Assembly: GCA_964577305.1 (NCBI GenBank)
Contig: CAZNYS010000005.1
Span: forward strand, 41,649 to 105,648
Reading direction: 5' to 3'
Source: UBA9300 sp964577305
GTDB lineage: Bacteria > Bacteroidota > Bacteroidia > Bacteroidales > VadinHA17
DNA: 64,000 nt
Shown: positions 26,337 through 34,257 of the stretch, piece after piece
Layout: the number at the start of each line of letters is the position of its first letter
Position numbering within the stretch: position 1 is the stretch's first letter
Translations under genes and position numbers: made by a program
The notes under the pieces: model-generated
Seen by the model: the letters and a program-made list of their open reading frames with translations, nothing else
Told to the model about the DNA's origin: nothing
The model's database searches: none

Positions 26337-26558
26337 TTATATCTGGATATCTTCAGGTTTAATATCTTCCTTATTACCTGCATCTGGAGGGGTTGAGCTT
26401 AACACTCCGTTTTCATCAACATAAGCGATCATATCATCAAGACCGCTCTTTTTTTCGTTATCTTTTTTGGCTAATCTCTTCTTTTCTTTCTCTTTTCTTT
26501 TCTTAGCCTTTTTATTTCTTACATCTTTCTTTTTAAATGTTTCCTGTGATCTTCCCAT
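26337..26558 (-). CDS. Short charged protein resembling the N-terminal part of cold-shock-domain proteins
   Basis: 73 residues. MGRSQETFKKKDVRNKKAKK begins a strongly basic, coiled-coil-like stretch (residues 8-38), followed by LDDMIAYVDENG and a TPPD motif, ending KPEDIQI. From memory, longer Bacteroidota cold-shock proteins begin with the same kind of segment (basic helix, then DDMIAYVDE..G...TPPD) before the cold-shock domain. Here the reading frame stops after the segment and the cold-shock domain is encoded separately at 28585-28782. It is the last gene of a co-directional cluster, 55 bases after the sigma factor gene. Likely an RNA- or ribosome-associated accessory protein; function not proven. 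Confidence 0.7.
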   Translation of the reverse strand: MGRSQETFKKKDVRNKKAKKRKEKEKKRLAKKDNEKKSGLDDMIAYVDENGVLSSTPPDAGNKEDIKPEDIQI

Positions 26559-26613
26559 AATAATTCTTTAGCACATTTAAATAATAATTATCTGCCTACA
26601 AACACTTTATTGC

Positions 26614-27480
26614 TCAATCACCGAAGAAATCAATATTATCTTTCAACATATGTTTTAGCTTGGAAAGACCATTACTTCTTATTTGCCTGACCCTTTCGGA
26701 TGACATTCCGTATTTAGAAGCTATATCCTGTAGCGACCATGTTGTATTACTGTCGAGGCCGAAAGACAGGTTTAATATGGCAGCTTCCCGCTGATTAAGC
26801 TTTGCCAGTGCTCTCCTTATATTTATATTAAGTGATTCATTCATCAGGCTGGTATCAGGGGGTGATATATTATCGTTCTGTACGGTATCGTACAGGCTGA
26901 AATTACTGTCATTATCGCCTCCTACAGGCATATCAAAAGAAACCTGCCTGTTTTTGATCCTGTTGGCTGTTTCTATGTTCTCATTCTTCACGTCGAGGAA
27001 AATGGCAATCTCATCATCTGTTGGCTCCCTCTCAAATACCTGTTCAAGATATGGAATTGCCTTTTTGATTTTATTGATTGCAGCAATCCTGTTAAGGGGT
27101 AAACGAACAATCCTTGTCTGGTCTGATACGGCCTGCACAATCGACTGGCGTATCCACCATACAGCATAAGATATAAATTTGAAACCCCTGGAGGCATCAA
27201 ATAAACGGGCAGCTTTAACCAGGCCTATATTGCCTTCATTTATAAGATCAGGCAATGACAGGCCCTGATTCTGATACTGTTTGGCAACTGATATTACAAA
27301 CCTCAGATTGGCTAGTACCAGCTTTTCAAGCGCTTCATTATCACCCTTCCTGATACTTGCCGCTAATTCAACTTCTTCTTCAGCACTTACCATAGGATAA
27401 TTGCTTATTTCATTGAAATACCTGTTTATTGATTCCTCATTCCGTGGAGTTAATTGCTTTGTAATTACCAGTTGCCGCAT
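26614..27480 (-). CDS. Sigma-70 factor, RpoD/SigA-like paralogue
   Basis: 288 residues, short group-1/2 architecture typical of Bacteroidota (no long N-terminal region 1.1). Starts MRQLVITKQLTPR. Region 1.2 SINRYFNEISNYPMVSAEEE, region 2 LVLANLRFVISVAKQYQNQG and RGFKFISYAVWWIRQSIVQA, region 3 REPTDDEIAIFL, region 4.2 SLQDIASKYGMSSERVRQIR. Compared with the usual housekeeping protein, region 1.2, region 3 and region 4.2 differ at many positions, so it is probably a second, alternative copy. Nine bases after the nitronate monooxygenase gene. It may direct a stress or cold-response regulon, judging by its neighbours. Confidence 0.9.
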   Translation of the reverse strand: MRQLVITKQLTPRNEESINRYFNEISNYPMVSAEEEVELAASIRKGDNEALEKLVLANLRFVISVAKQYQNQGLSLPDLINEGNIGLVKAARLFDASRGFKFISYAVWWIRQSIVQAVSDQTRIVRLPLNRIAAINKIKKAIPYLEQVFEREPTDDEIAIFLDVKNENIETANRIKNRQVSFDMPVGGDNDSNFSLYDTVQNDNISPPDTSLMNESLNINIRRALAKLNQREAAILNLSFGLDSNTTWSLQDIASKYGMSSERVRQIRSNGLSKLKHMLKDNIDFFGD

Positions 27481-27489
27481 TAATATATT

Positions 27490-28566
27490 TTAAGTGTCAT
27501 TTTCAGCTTTCCGATAACCCCTTTTCAGGTCATCAAATATTTTTCTGACAGTTGTAATCTTTTTTATTTTCCCTGCATTGGTACCGGTAAAAGCAAAACC
27601 ATCATCCATTTTACCGTTAAACGCAGACAGTAAAGCATCTGCAATACAATAACGGGTGGTTTTAGGATTACATGATTTAATGCAATTAAAACTGCAGCTT
27701 GCCGGTCTTCTTTTTCCCTCTCCGGCTTCAAGCAGGAACTTGTTATAAATTGCTCTTCCCGGCATACCAACCGGACTATTAATGATCTGAATATCTGCTG
27801 TCTTTGCCCTTATAAATGCTTCCTTAAATTCAGGAGAAGCATCGCATTCCTCAGTCGCAATAAATCGTGTTCCCATTTGCACGGCAGAAGCACCACGTTT
27901 CATTATGCGAAACATATCTTTGCCGGTGTAAATTCCTCCGGCAGCAATAACCGGTATTTCCCTGTTAAATTTAACTTTCATCTCCCGTACCACTTCGAGT
28001 ACATCTGAAACAAGCTTTTCAAGTCTGTTTTCTTTATTCTGGATCTGATCAGCCTTGAATCCCAGGTGACCACCTGCTTTAGGTCCTTCTACAACAAATG
28101 CATCGGGTAAATAATCGTAATTCTGTTTCCACTTTTGCGATATTATAGAAGCTGCCCGCGCGGAGGATACGATGGGAACAAGTTTCGTTTTTATTCCCTT
28201 CTCTAGATATTTTGGTAAATCCAGTGGTAATCCTGCACCTGCGAATATTATATCTATACCCTCCTCTATAGAGGTTTTTACCATATCTGAAAAATTAGTA
28301 ATCACAGACATAATATTTACGCCCAGCACACCATCTGTAAGTTTACGTGCTTTTCTTATTTCATTGCGAATAGCATCGATATGATTTTGGCGACGGCTTT
28401 TCTGTTTGTCTTTACTTAAAAACCCTATACCTACCGTGGAAATAACTCCAACACCTCCCATATTAGCCACTGAAGATGCAAGACCTGAAAGGGAAATGCC
28501 AATACCCATTCCGCCCTGTATGACCGGAACGGGTATTTTTAGGTCCCCTATTTTAAATGAATTCAA
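27490..28566 (-). CDS. Nitronate monooxygenase family FMN enzyme
   Basis: 358 residues. TIM-barrel flavoprotein with N-terminal PVIQGGMGIGISLSGLAS, the FMN/catalytic region VEGPKAGGHLGF (active-site His), and the phosphate-binding strand PVIAAGGIYTGKDMFRIMKRGASAVQMGTRF. The C-terminal region has four closely placed cysteines (PASCSFNCIKSCNPKTTRYC), common in 2-nitropropane-dioxygenase-like proteins of anaerobes. It may oxidise alkyl nitronates or act as an NAD(P)H:quinone or enoyl-ACP type reductase; these cannot be separated by sequence alone. Lies between the cold-shock gene (18 bases) and the sigma gene (9 bases). Confidence 0.9.
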   Translation of the reverse strand: MNSFKIGDLKIPVPVIQGGMGIGISLSGLASSVANMGGVGVISTVGIGFLSKDKQKSRRQNHIDAIRNEIRKARKLTDGVLGVNIMSVITNFSDMVKTSIEEGIDIIFAGAGLPLDLPKYLEKGIKTKLVPIVSSARAASIISQKWKQNYDYLPDAFVVEGPKAGGHLGFKADQIQNKENRLEKLVSDVLEVVREMKVKFNREIPVIAAGGIYTGKDMFRIMKRGASAVQMGTRFIATEECDASPEFKEAFIRAKTADIQIINSPVGMPGRAIYNKFLLEAGEGKRRPASCSFNCIKSCNPKTTRYCIADALLSAFNGKMDDGFAFTGTNAGKIKKITTVRKIFDDLKRGYRKAENDT

Positions 28567-28584
28567 ATTATACCTCTTAATTAT

Positions 28585-28782
28585 CTAAGCCGTTTTCACA
28601 TCATAAGCCACCAGACCCTTATCTCCCTGCTTTACTTCAAAAACGACCTCCTGGTCTGTTTCCAGCACCTCATAAGAATCCAATAAACCTGTCCGGTGTA
28701 CAAATATGTCTTCCCCGCTTTCAGATTTGATGAAGCCAAATCCTTTGGTCTCATCATACCACTTCACTTTTCCTTTAAACAT
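28585..28782 (-). CDS. Cold-shock protein (CspA family)
   Basis: 65 residues, a single OB-fold cold-shock domain. RNP1 is KGFGFI and RNP2 is DIFVH; starts MFKGKVKWYDETKGFGFIK. Binds single-stranded RNA and DNA and acts as an RNA chaperone. Located 17 bases downstream of the RRM gene and 18 bases upstream of the nitronate monooxygenase gene. Confidence 0.95.
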   Translation of the reverse strand: MFKGKVKWYDETKGFGFIKSESGEDIFVHRTGLLDSYEVLETDQEVVFEVKQGDKGLVAYDVKTA

Positions 28783-28799
28783 TATTCTGTAATTGAATA

Positions 28800-29054
28800 T
28801 TAATATCTTGTTTTCCTCGGCTTTGCCTCATTAACAACTATTTCCCTGTTTTCTAATTCAGATCCGTTTAGATCTTTTATCGCTTTATTGGCTTCTTTGT
28901 CATTTTCCATTTCTACAAAGCCATAGCCCTTGCTTCTGCCACTGAACTTGTCTACAATAATTTTTGCAGAACTAACAGTTCCATATTCTTCGAATACTTT
29001 TTGAAGATCATCTTCATTAACCTTAAAATCAAGGTTACCTACATAAATGTTCAT
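28800..29054 (-). CDS. RRM-type RNA-binding protein
   Basis: 84 residues, one RNA recognition motif. RNP2 is IYVGNL at residues 3-8, RNP1 is KGYGFVEM at about 43-50; a short basic tail ends KPRKTRY. These glycine-poor single-RRM proteins of Bacteroidota and cyanobacteria are cold-inducible RNA-binding proteins. First gene of the cluster RRM-Csp-nitronate monooxygenase-sigma-short charged protein. The upstream gap of 447 bases leaves room for a long leader. Confidence 0.95.
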   Translation of the reverse strand: MNIYVGNLDFKVNEDDLQKVFEEYGTVSSAKIIVDKFSGRSKGYGFVEMENDKEANKAIKDLNGSELENREIVVNEAKPRKTRY

Positions 29055-29501
29055 TTTGTTTTTTTGTTTAATTAATTACATCCATAATACCGGGTCAGAT
29101 TTAATGCCCTGGCAGGATCCTTTTCTGAGACTGTTTAATTACTGGTCAAAGTAACGGCTCCTGCCCAAAACACAGATTCATAAGAACCTGGCATTATGAT
29201 TACTTATAAAATTTAGGATTTAGAAAAAAGTGCCGGGATTAATAATAAGTATAAGATAAATTTGTTTAAAAGCGCTGTTCTCAAATCAGAAATTTTGGCA
29301 AAGATACGATTAATAATCCAGAATACATCTATTTATGTCATTATTATCCTCTTTATTATGCTGTCATCCTGGTGGACCTGTCCCAACCGAAGTACCTGGA
29401 AACAGGTATCTATTACTTTTTTTTAATAGCTTCCTGACAAAATATTTATTAACTTTATACGTATTATAATATGTATTTAAAACATTAAAATACTACCCAA
29501 A
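29055..29501. other. Divergent intergenic region with possible promoter for the RRM gene
   Basis: 447 bases between the RRM gene (-) and a lipoprotein gene (+). On the minus strand TATCTTTG (29306-29299) matches the -7 consensus but has no TTTG partner at -33; if used, the RRM message would have a leader of about 240 bases, as cold-shock genes often do. No coding sequence or repeat recognised, and no clear plus-strand promoter for the lipoprotein gene. Confidence 0.35.
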
Positions 29502-30542
29502 ATGAAAAGGTTCGTTGTATTTTTAACGGTTATTCTGGTTTTCTTAACCTGGGGATGCTCAAAGGTCGAAACTGAAACACTGAATCTGAAAGATTCCCTG
29601 GAGAGGAATGTTGCAGATTTAAACAATGCTGTAAATTATATATCAACAACAAAAGGTTACCAGATGTTAAGTGCGAGTTCTTCTGCTTTGAAATCTGAAG
29701 AAAGTTTTAATGACAGCATATCACTTGATCTTATTGCCGGCATTTATGACTTCAAGCCCGACCTGTGTCATTATCATATGTTTTTTATCCCTTACAGGCT
29801 CTTCGAGAAGACTGGTGAAAGTGAGCAGATGGTTGTTAACATGCCACACAAGCTTGTCTTTCATCCAATGTACCTTTATAATATCAATCCGTTCGATTCA
29901 CTGCTTGAAAATAATTTCACCATCAGCGCTTCTGATTACCATTGCTATTATTCCTGGTTCAATCAGTATGATTATAAACTTACAGCAGGTTTTACTCTTG
30001 ACTCAGAAGATATAGGCAGCCTCGATGTTACATCAGTTGGGAATAATGAATCAGGTCTTTCATATTCTTCGGAATATATATTTAATGAGGGTTATAAAAT
30101 AAGCGTTGGTTTCCTGTCGGGCGATTCTACGGTTTCATCTTTTGCCCTTACTCATAATGATGAGATACTGATAGAGGAGACTATGATCAGGGTCAGGCAG
30201 GATTTTCAAAATGATAGAGAAAAAAAATATATTCTCACAATTGGGAATATTGATATTGTTAAAGGAACAGGAATAGATTCCATTCAGGTATACCTCGACG
30301 GTGTGCTTCAGCAAAATGCAGCTGCCGTAATAGACGATACCACGTATATGGGTGCTTCCATATGCCATACAAGGAATATACTGCTTACCTTTGATGATGG
30401 CAGTACTGCAAAGCTCAGTGAGTTAATAAAACCGGCGAAACAAGCCCTGGCAACACTTGTAGATTCGCTTCACAGCATGAATTTTGCCACTTATGTAGTC
30501 AACTATATTGCTATTAGTATTTACTATCATTTTTACTATTGA
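29502..30542 (+). CDS. Lipoprotein of unknown function
   Basis: 346 residues, lipobox LTWGC (Cys19). After a helical N-terminal part (LKDSLERNVADLNNAVNYI) the protein is mostly beta. LTAGFTLDSEDIGSLDV, YKISVGFLSGDSTVSSFALTH and ILTIGNIDIVKGTGIDSIQVYLDG look like sandwich strands. It ends with a hydrophobic stretch, YVVNYIAISIYYHFYY. No family recognised. In-frame sequence continues past the TGA at 30540-30542 for another 21 residues rich in Trp and Ala before a TAA, so the stop may be a recent nonsense change. Exported and probably membrane-anchored. Confidence 0.7.
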   Translation: MKRFVVFLTVILVFLTWGCSKVETETLNLKDSLERNVADLNNAVNYISTTKGYQMLSASSSALKSEESFNDSISLDLIAGIYDFKPDLCHYHMFFIPYRLFEKTGESEQMVVNMPHKLVFHPMYLYNINPFDSLLENNFTISASDYHCYYSWFNQYDYKLTAGFTLDSEDIGSLDVTSVGNNESGLSYSSEYIFNEGYKISVGFLSGDSTVSSFALTHNDEILIEETMIRVRQDFQNDREKKYILTIGNIDIVKGTGIDSIQVYLDGVLQQNAAAVIDDTTYMGASICHTRNILLTFDDGSTAKLSELIKPAKQALATLVDSLHSMNFATYVVNYIAISIYYHFYY

Positions 30543-30851
30543 GAAAGCTGGCCTGCAGCAACTGCAGTTGGATGGCTTGCTATTGCGCGAATGTGGGGAA
30601 GCCACTAATTTATAGTACCTCTGCTTCAGTAAAAGTATCTACTTAAAATAGAATATCAATTGTCTGTTATGCAAGGTATAAAGGTGACACTTTATTAAAT
30701 TCATTGACCAACGGACAAATAAATTGATAATCGCACCATAGTCTTTGACAAAGGGTTATGAACTGTTATCAGTAAATCATAAATTTGGTAGATGTAATAA
30801 GAGCTGACATGTTATTTTGTCTTGGAGCCATTATTGGTATTGAAATTAAAG
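30543..30851. other. Gap upstream of SiaC-like gene with possible -7 element
   Basis: About 310 bases. The first 66 bases continue the preceding reading frame past its TGA. TAAATTTG at 30780-30787 matches the -7 consensus on the plus strand, without a TTTG at -33; it would give a leader of about 58 bases for the gene at 30852. Nothing else recognised. Confidence 0.35.
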
Positions 30852-31334
30852 ATGAACCAAATTAATAGTTTAATAATTGAGCAAACTTCTAAAACTCCAC
30901 AAATTGATCTGAATCATTTAAGTGGTGAACTAATGCTATCCGGCAAATCAATCCCTGAGAATGCCGCAAAAATTTACGAACCCGTTTTAAACTGGGTGAA
31001 AGAGTACAGTCTTCACGCCAGGCCAATCACCAATTTAAGGCTTAACCTGGACTATTTCAATACATCAACGTCAATATGGATTTCAAAAATAATCAAAGCC
31101 CTTAACTGTACCAATAATCCTGATTATCTTTTAATGGTGCATCTGTATATACCCCTGGAAGAATATGAAGATATGACCGAATTTGATGATCTAAGTGATG
31201 CGTTCAACCCGATAACAAGTATTTTGCATAATACAACTTCATGTGTTGGGTTAAAACTTCATGCCATTAACGATAATTCTGAAATAGTCGAAGATGCGCT
31301 GGTACTATTGCAAACTGATAAATTAGCGGATTAA
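30852..31334 (+). CDS. SiaC-like regulatory phosphoprotein (DUF1987)
   Basis: 160 residues from the ATG at 30852; an in-frame TTG at 30822 would add ten residues lying before the domain. Family features: LSGELMLSGKSIPENAAKIYEPVLNWVKEY and LDYFNTSTSIWISKI. Thr71 in the FNTST segment corresponds to the phosphorylated threonine of Pseudomonas SiaC (Thr68 region). In SiaABCD modules SiaC is phosphorylated by the kinase SiaB, dephosphorylated by the PP2C phosphatase SiaA, and activates a diguanylate cyclase. None of these partners is encoded nearby, so this copy is an orphan. Cytoplasmic. Confidence 0.82.
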   Translation: MNQINSLIIEQTSKTPQIDLNHLSGELMLSGKSIPENAAKIYEPVLNWVKEYSLHARPITNLRLNLDYFNTSTSIWISKIIKALNCTNNPDYLLMVHLYIPLEEYEDMTEFDDLSDAFNPITSILHNTTSCVGLKLHAINDNSEIVEDALVLLQTDKLAD

Positions 31335-31696
31335 ATGATAACAAGCCGGGAAGAAGATATTGTTACCTGTTCATGTTTATTATAGGCGGATTGCATTATA
31401 AAATTTAAGCTCCTTCCCTATTCCAAAAGTTATATGCCAATGATGAAAATCTGACAATTGTCAAAAATCCATTATTCACTTCCAAGACGAAAGGGAATGA
31501 AAAAGAGTTTGAAAGAGTATTATTATATTATTGTTGACTGATAAGTGATAATATCTCAAAAAAAAAATTATATTTGAATATAGAAATAAACAAATCGTAG
31601 AATAAACTCTTAAATACAACCAAGATACTTGCATAGGAATTTCATAAATAAATTCATTATAGATCAAATTAAAATCAACTTTTAAAATAAAGACCT
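31335..31696. other. Gap with a possible -7 element
   Basis: 362 AT-rich bases. TATATTTG at 31569-31576 matches the -7 consensus for the downstream gene, but no -33 TTTG is present at the right distance and the leader would be about 120 bases. No gene or hairpin terminator seen. Confidence 0.3.
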
Positions 31697-32185
31697 ATGA
31701 AAAAATTCCTGTTTAAAAGTTTAAGTGTACTTATGGCATTTGTATTACTTGTTGCACAAAGTCATGTACTGTCAGCCAAACCAATTAATGCCGGCATACC
31801 AAGCATGGAAGAATCGGTTTTTACTCTTGATCAGAATGCTCTTGATGTAGCTTTAAGCGATTTGAATGAACTTGACAACTACCTTTCCCTGAATGAAGGT
31901 GTAACCTATGCAGATCTTGAAGCTGCAGGCAGTGATCTTATAACAAATATCAGTGATATTGCTGCTCCGATGGGTATGGCACAGGATGGAGATGAACTGC
32001 TTGGAATTCCTGCTTTCTGGTGGGGGTGTGTTCTTGGATGGGTTGGTTGGCTATTGGTATATGTCCTTACTGATAAAGACAAAGTACAAACCAAACAAGC
32101 ATTTCATGGCTGCCTGATTAGTTCAGCGATTAGCGTTGCTTTTTCAGTTGTTTATTGGGTAGTGCTTGCAGGTGAGCTTTATTAA
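31697..32185 (+). CDS. Exported small protein with two membrane segments, unknown function
   Basis: 162 residues. Sec signal peptide (MKKFLFKSLSVLMAFVLLVA, cleavage after LSA), an acidic spacer (about 35-100), then two hydrophobic segments: IPAFWWGCVLGWVGWLLVYVLT (about 104-125) and CLISSAISVAFSVVYWVVLAG (about 139-159), separated by a short loop DKDKVQTKQAFHG. Two cysteines flank the loop. No family recognised. The gene has its own intrinsic terminator at 32257-32292, so it is a single-gene unit next to the exported-YidD cassette. A membrane-embedded substrate or partner of that cassette is one possibility; this is speculation. Confidence 0.75.
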   Translation: MKKFLFKSLSVLMAFVLLVAQSHVLSAKPINAGIPSMEESVFTLDQNALDVALSDLNELDNYLSLNEGVTYADLEAAGSDLITNISDIAAPMGMAQDGDELLGIPAFWWGCVLGWVGWLLVYVLTDKDKVQTKQAFHGCLISSAISVAFSVVYWVVLAGELY

Positions 32186-32256
32186 TACATACTGGAGGAC
32201 AAAAACCTGTATTAATCTAAAGTTAATATAGACAATCAAGAATATTTATTACAAGT

Positions 32257-32292
32257 AAAAGATGCCTGCAATTTATGCGGCATCTTTTGTTT
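32257..32292 (+). terminator. Rho-independent terminator
   Basis: AAAAGATGCC pairs with GGCATCTTTT (10 bp) and inner GCA with TGC around ATTTA; the 3' arm runs into TTTTGTTT. It ends the transcript of the small exported membrane protein and separates it from the following operon. Confidence 0.85.
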
Positions 32293-32334
32293 ATCTAATT
32301 AATACTGTTTTAATTTGGTGTGAAATCATTTCAG

Positions 32335-33012
32335 ATGTTAAAACGTTTTTCCATTTCACTGCTGGCATTCCTGGTTTTATACGGAGCCGGCTTCAGCCAG
32401 GATTATTTCAGGATTCAGGCAGATATTACTGTTAAAATAAGTAGTAGCGACGGTACGAAAAGCCTGACCAGAGGAACTGTTTACTATGATAAAAACATTA
32501 AAGAATTGATTTATGATATCTCTTTCCCTCGAAACGAAAAATGGTTAAGCAAGGATACCAGCCTTTATAAGTACAATAAAGACAGTCTGATACAGAGAAT
32601 TACAATTCCCTCTATCAACGAATTCACTGTTTTCCACCTGGCACTTAATTCAGGATTGAATGATTATGGACTGAAAAAATCGAACTATAATATCAGTAAG
32701 GTTGAAAAACAAGGTGACCTGGTATTGTCATACTGGAAAATTCCGGATCAATTAAATCTTACTATGGACCATGTGGTAATTGCCAAAAAAAATAACAGGC
32801 TTGAAAGCGTAGTTATTGTTGGGGAAAACCAGGAAATTTTAAGTAAACAGTTCTTCAGAAACTATATTACAATCGATGCATTTGAATTTCCAGGTCAAAT
32901 TGTGCAGATTCTGTACGACAGCTCCGGCGGGGAAAATTACCAGGTGACGGATTTCGGTAATATTAAAATCAATGATATGACAAACGCCGAGTTATATCAT
33001 TTCAAACTTTGA
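32335..33012 (+). CDS. Exported beta-rich protein, possibly LolA-like
   Basis: 225 residues from the ATG at 32335 (a GTG at 32320 is in frame). Signal peptide MLKRFSISLLAFLVLYGAG, cleavage near SFSQ/GFSQ. The mature part is a series of beta strands, FRIQADITVKISSSDGTKSL, GTVYYDKNIKELIYDISFP, and a late EILSKQFFRNYITIDAFEFPGQI. The pattern of a half-barrel that starts with FxIQADITVK and a later YYDK resembles outer-membrane lipoprotein carrier folds, but this is a weak structural guess. First gene of a five-gene co-directional group with YidD; the ATG of the next gene lies 8 bases after the stop. Confidence 0.7.
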   Translation: MLKRFSISLLAFLVLYGAGFSQDYFRIQADITVKISSSDGTKSLTRGTVYYDKNIKELIYDISFPRNEKWLSKDTSLYKYNKDSLIQRITIPSINEFTVFHLALNSGLNDYGLKKSNYNISKVEKQGDLVLSYWKIPDQLNLTMDHVVIAKKNNRLESVVIVGENQEILSKQFFRNYITIDAFEFPGQIVQILYDSSGGENYQVTDFGNIKINDMTNAELYHFKL

Positions 33013-33020
33013 AGAATATT

Positions 33021-33431
33021 ATGAATAAGAGAATTTCTGTTATTAGTTTTCTTATCATCCTTAATCTGATTTTTGTTTTTGAGCTTAATGGTCAACCGAT
33101 AGCCGATCAGGAGCTTAAAACATTATTTACTTCAGCTGATACTGAACACCAGGATTACGCAAAACCACTCAGAAAATCAGAAAATGAAATTGATATTACT
33201 ATCTCCACTGTTTTCTTATTTTACAAAACCTTTATTTCCTCACAGGATATGCCTAAATGCATTTTTACCCCCTCTTGTTCGGAATATGCCGTTGAGGCAT
33301 TTCAAAAAAAAGGCTTGTTCATTGGCTGGCTGAGCACTTTTGACCGGTTATCACGTTGCCATGGCCTGGTTAAACCAGATCATTATCCTTTTGATTTCGA
33401 AAAAAAGCGTTTCTATGATCCTGTTAAATAA
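33021..33431 (+). CDS. YidD family protein with a signal peptide
   Basis: 136 residues from the ATG at 33021. Residues 55-136 match YidD: FLFYKTFISSQDMPKCIFTPSCSEYA, GLFIGWLSTFDRLSRCHG and a late DPV, with the conserved cysteines Cys80, Cys86 and Cys113. Classical YidD (about 85 residues, next to rnpA and yidC) is a cytoplasmic-face factor aiding YidC membrane insertion. This copy instead has a Sec-type signal (MNKRISVISFLIILNLIFVF, cleavage near LNGQ) and a 30-residue linker, so the YidD domain would be periplasmic. It overlaps the next gene by 17 bases and sits among exported TPR proteins rather than with yidC. Confidence 0.88.
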   Translation: MNKRISVISFLIILNLIFVFELNGQPIADQELKTLFTSADTEHQDYAKPLRKSENEIDITISTVFLFYKTFISSQDMPKCIFTPSCSEYAVEAFQKKGLFIGWLSTFDRLSRCHGLVKPDHYPFDFEKKRFYDPVK

Positions 33432-34257
33432 GAAAATTTCCTTTACCGTTTTTTTTGCCTGCGCATTAATCTTCCCGGCAAGCTCACAGGAAAACCTTCT
33501 GGATTATGATAATTCCCTGAAATTTGCCAGGTACCTGAAGTCGACCATGCAATATAATTTTGCTATGGAAGAGTATGAAAGGCTGAATTTTTTATGGCCC
33601 GGAGATACTACAATAAACCTCGAACTGGTGCAGACTTACAGGTTGAATAATCAATGCAACAGGCTGGAGCCTTCATTCGGGTTGCTGAAGAAGAACATTT
33701 TTCAGTATCATTCATTAAAGTCTGCGAAAGAATATCTGGCGTTTTCATTAACATGTAAAGCAGCACCAGAGAGGTTCTCTGATATTTCATCCCTCCTTAA
33801 GCCACCTGAGAGAAGTTTTTATGAATTAAGTTATTTCTGGGTAACTCAGAGATACGATTCGGCCTTTCTTTATTGCCGGGAAAATAAAGATTTAATCATG
33901 GCTAATAATCCGGATTTATACCGGTTAACTTATGATTTTGAACACGAAAAATACAAAAGCCCTGCTCTCGCCGTAATAATGTCGGCAGTGATCCCCGGCA
34001 GCGGTAAGGCATATTCAAAAAGATGGGGTGATGCTCTTGTTTCTTTCCTTTTTATAGGCACAAATGCTTATACATCGTACCGTGCTTTTAATAAGAAAGG
34101 AATAAAAAGCGTCAATGGCTGGATCTTTGGCAGTATAGCATTTAGTTTCTACTCCGCTAACCTCTGGGGATCAGCCAGGGCTGCAAAAACCTATAATTCC
34201 CAAATGCAAAAAAGGTACCAGGACAATGCTGAAAATATTATATATAATTCTTTTTAG
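33415..34257 (+). CDS. Exported TPR-like protein with C-terminal PGSGxxY membrane domain
   Basis: 280 residues from the ATG at 33415, which begins a signal peptide (MILLNKKISFTVFFACALIF, cleavage after ASSQ) and overlaps the YidD-like gene by 17 bases. Residues 30-175 are helical repeats of TPR type. At 194-200 lies PGSGKAY, followed by two or three hydrophobic helices (DALVSFLFIGTNAYTSY, GWIFGSIAFSFYSANLWG). The PGxGxxY-helix pattern is seen in TM2- and DUF5683-like membrane domains. The next gene has the same layout, with its motif at exactly residues 194-200, so the two are probably distant paralogues. Confidence 0.8.
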   Translation: MILLNKKISFTVFFACALIFPASSQENLLDYDNSLKFARYLKSTMQYNFAMEEYERLNFLWPGDTTINLELVQTYRLNNQCNRLEPSFGLLKKNIFQYHSLKSAKEYLAFSLTCKAAPERFSDISSLLKPPERSFYELSYFWVTQRYDSAFLYCRENKDLIMANNPDLYRLTYDFEHEKYKSPALAVIMSAVIPGSGKAYSKRWGDALVSFLFIGTNAYTSYRAFNKKGIKSVNGWIFGSIAFSFYSANLWGSARAAKTYNSQMQKRYQDNAENIIYNSF

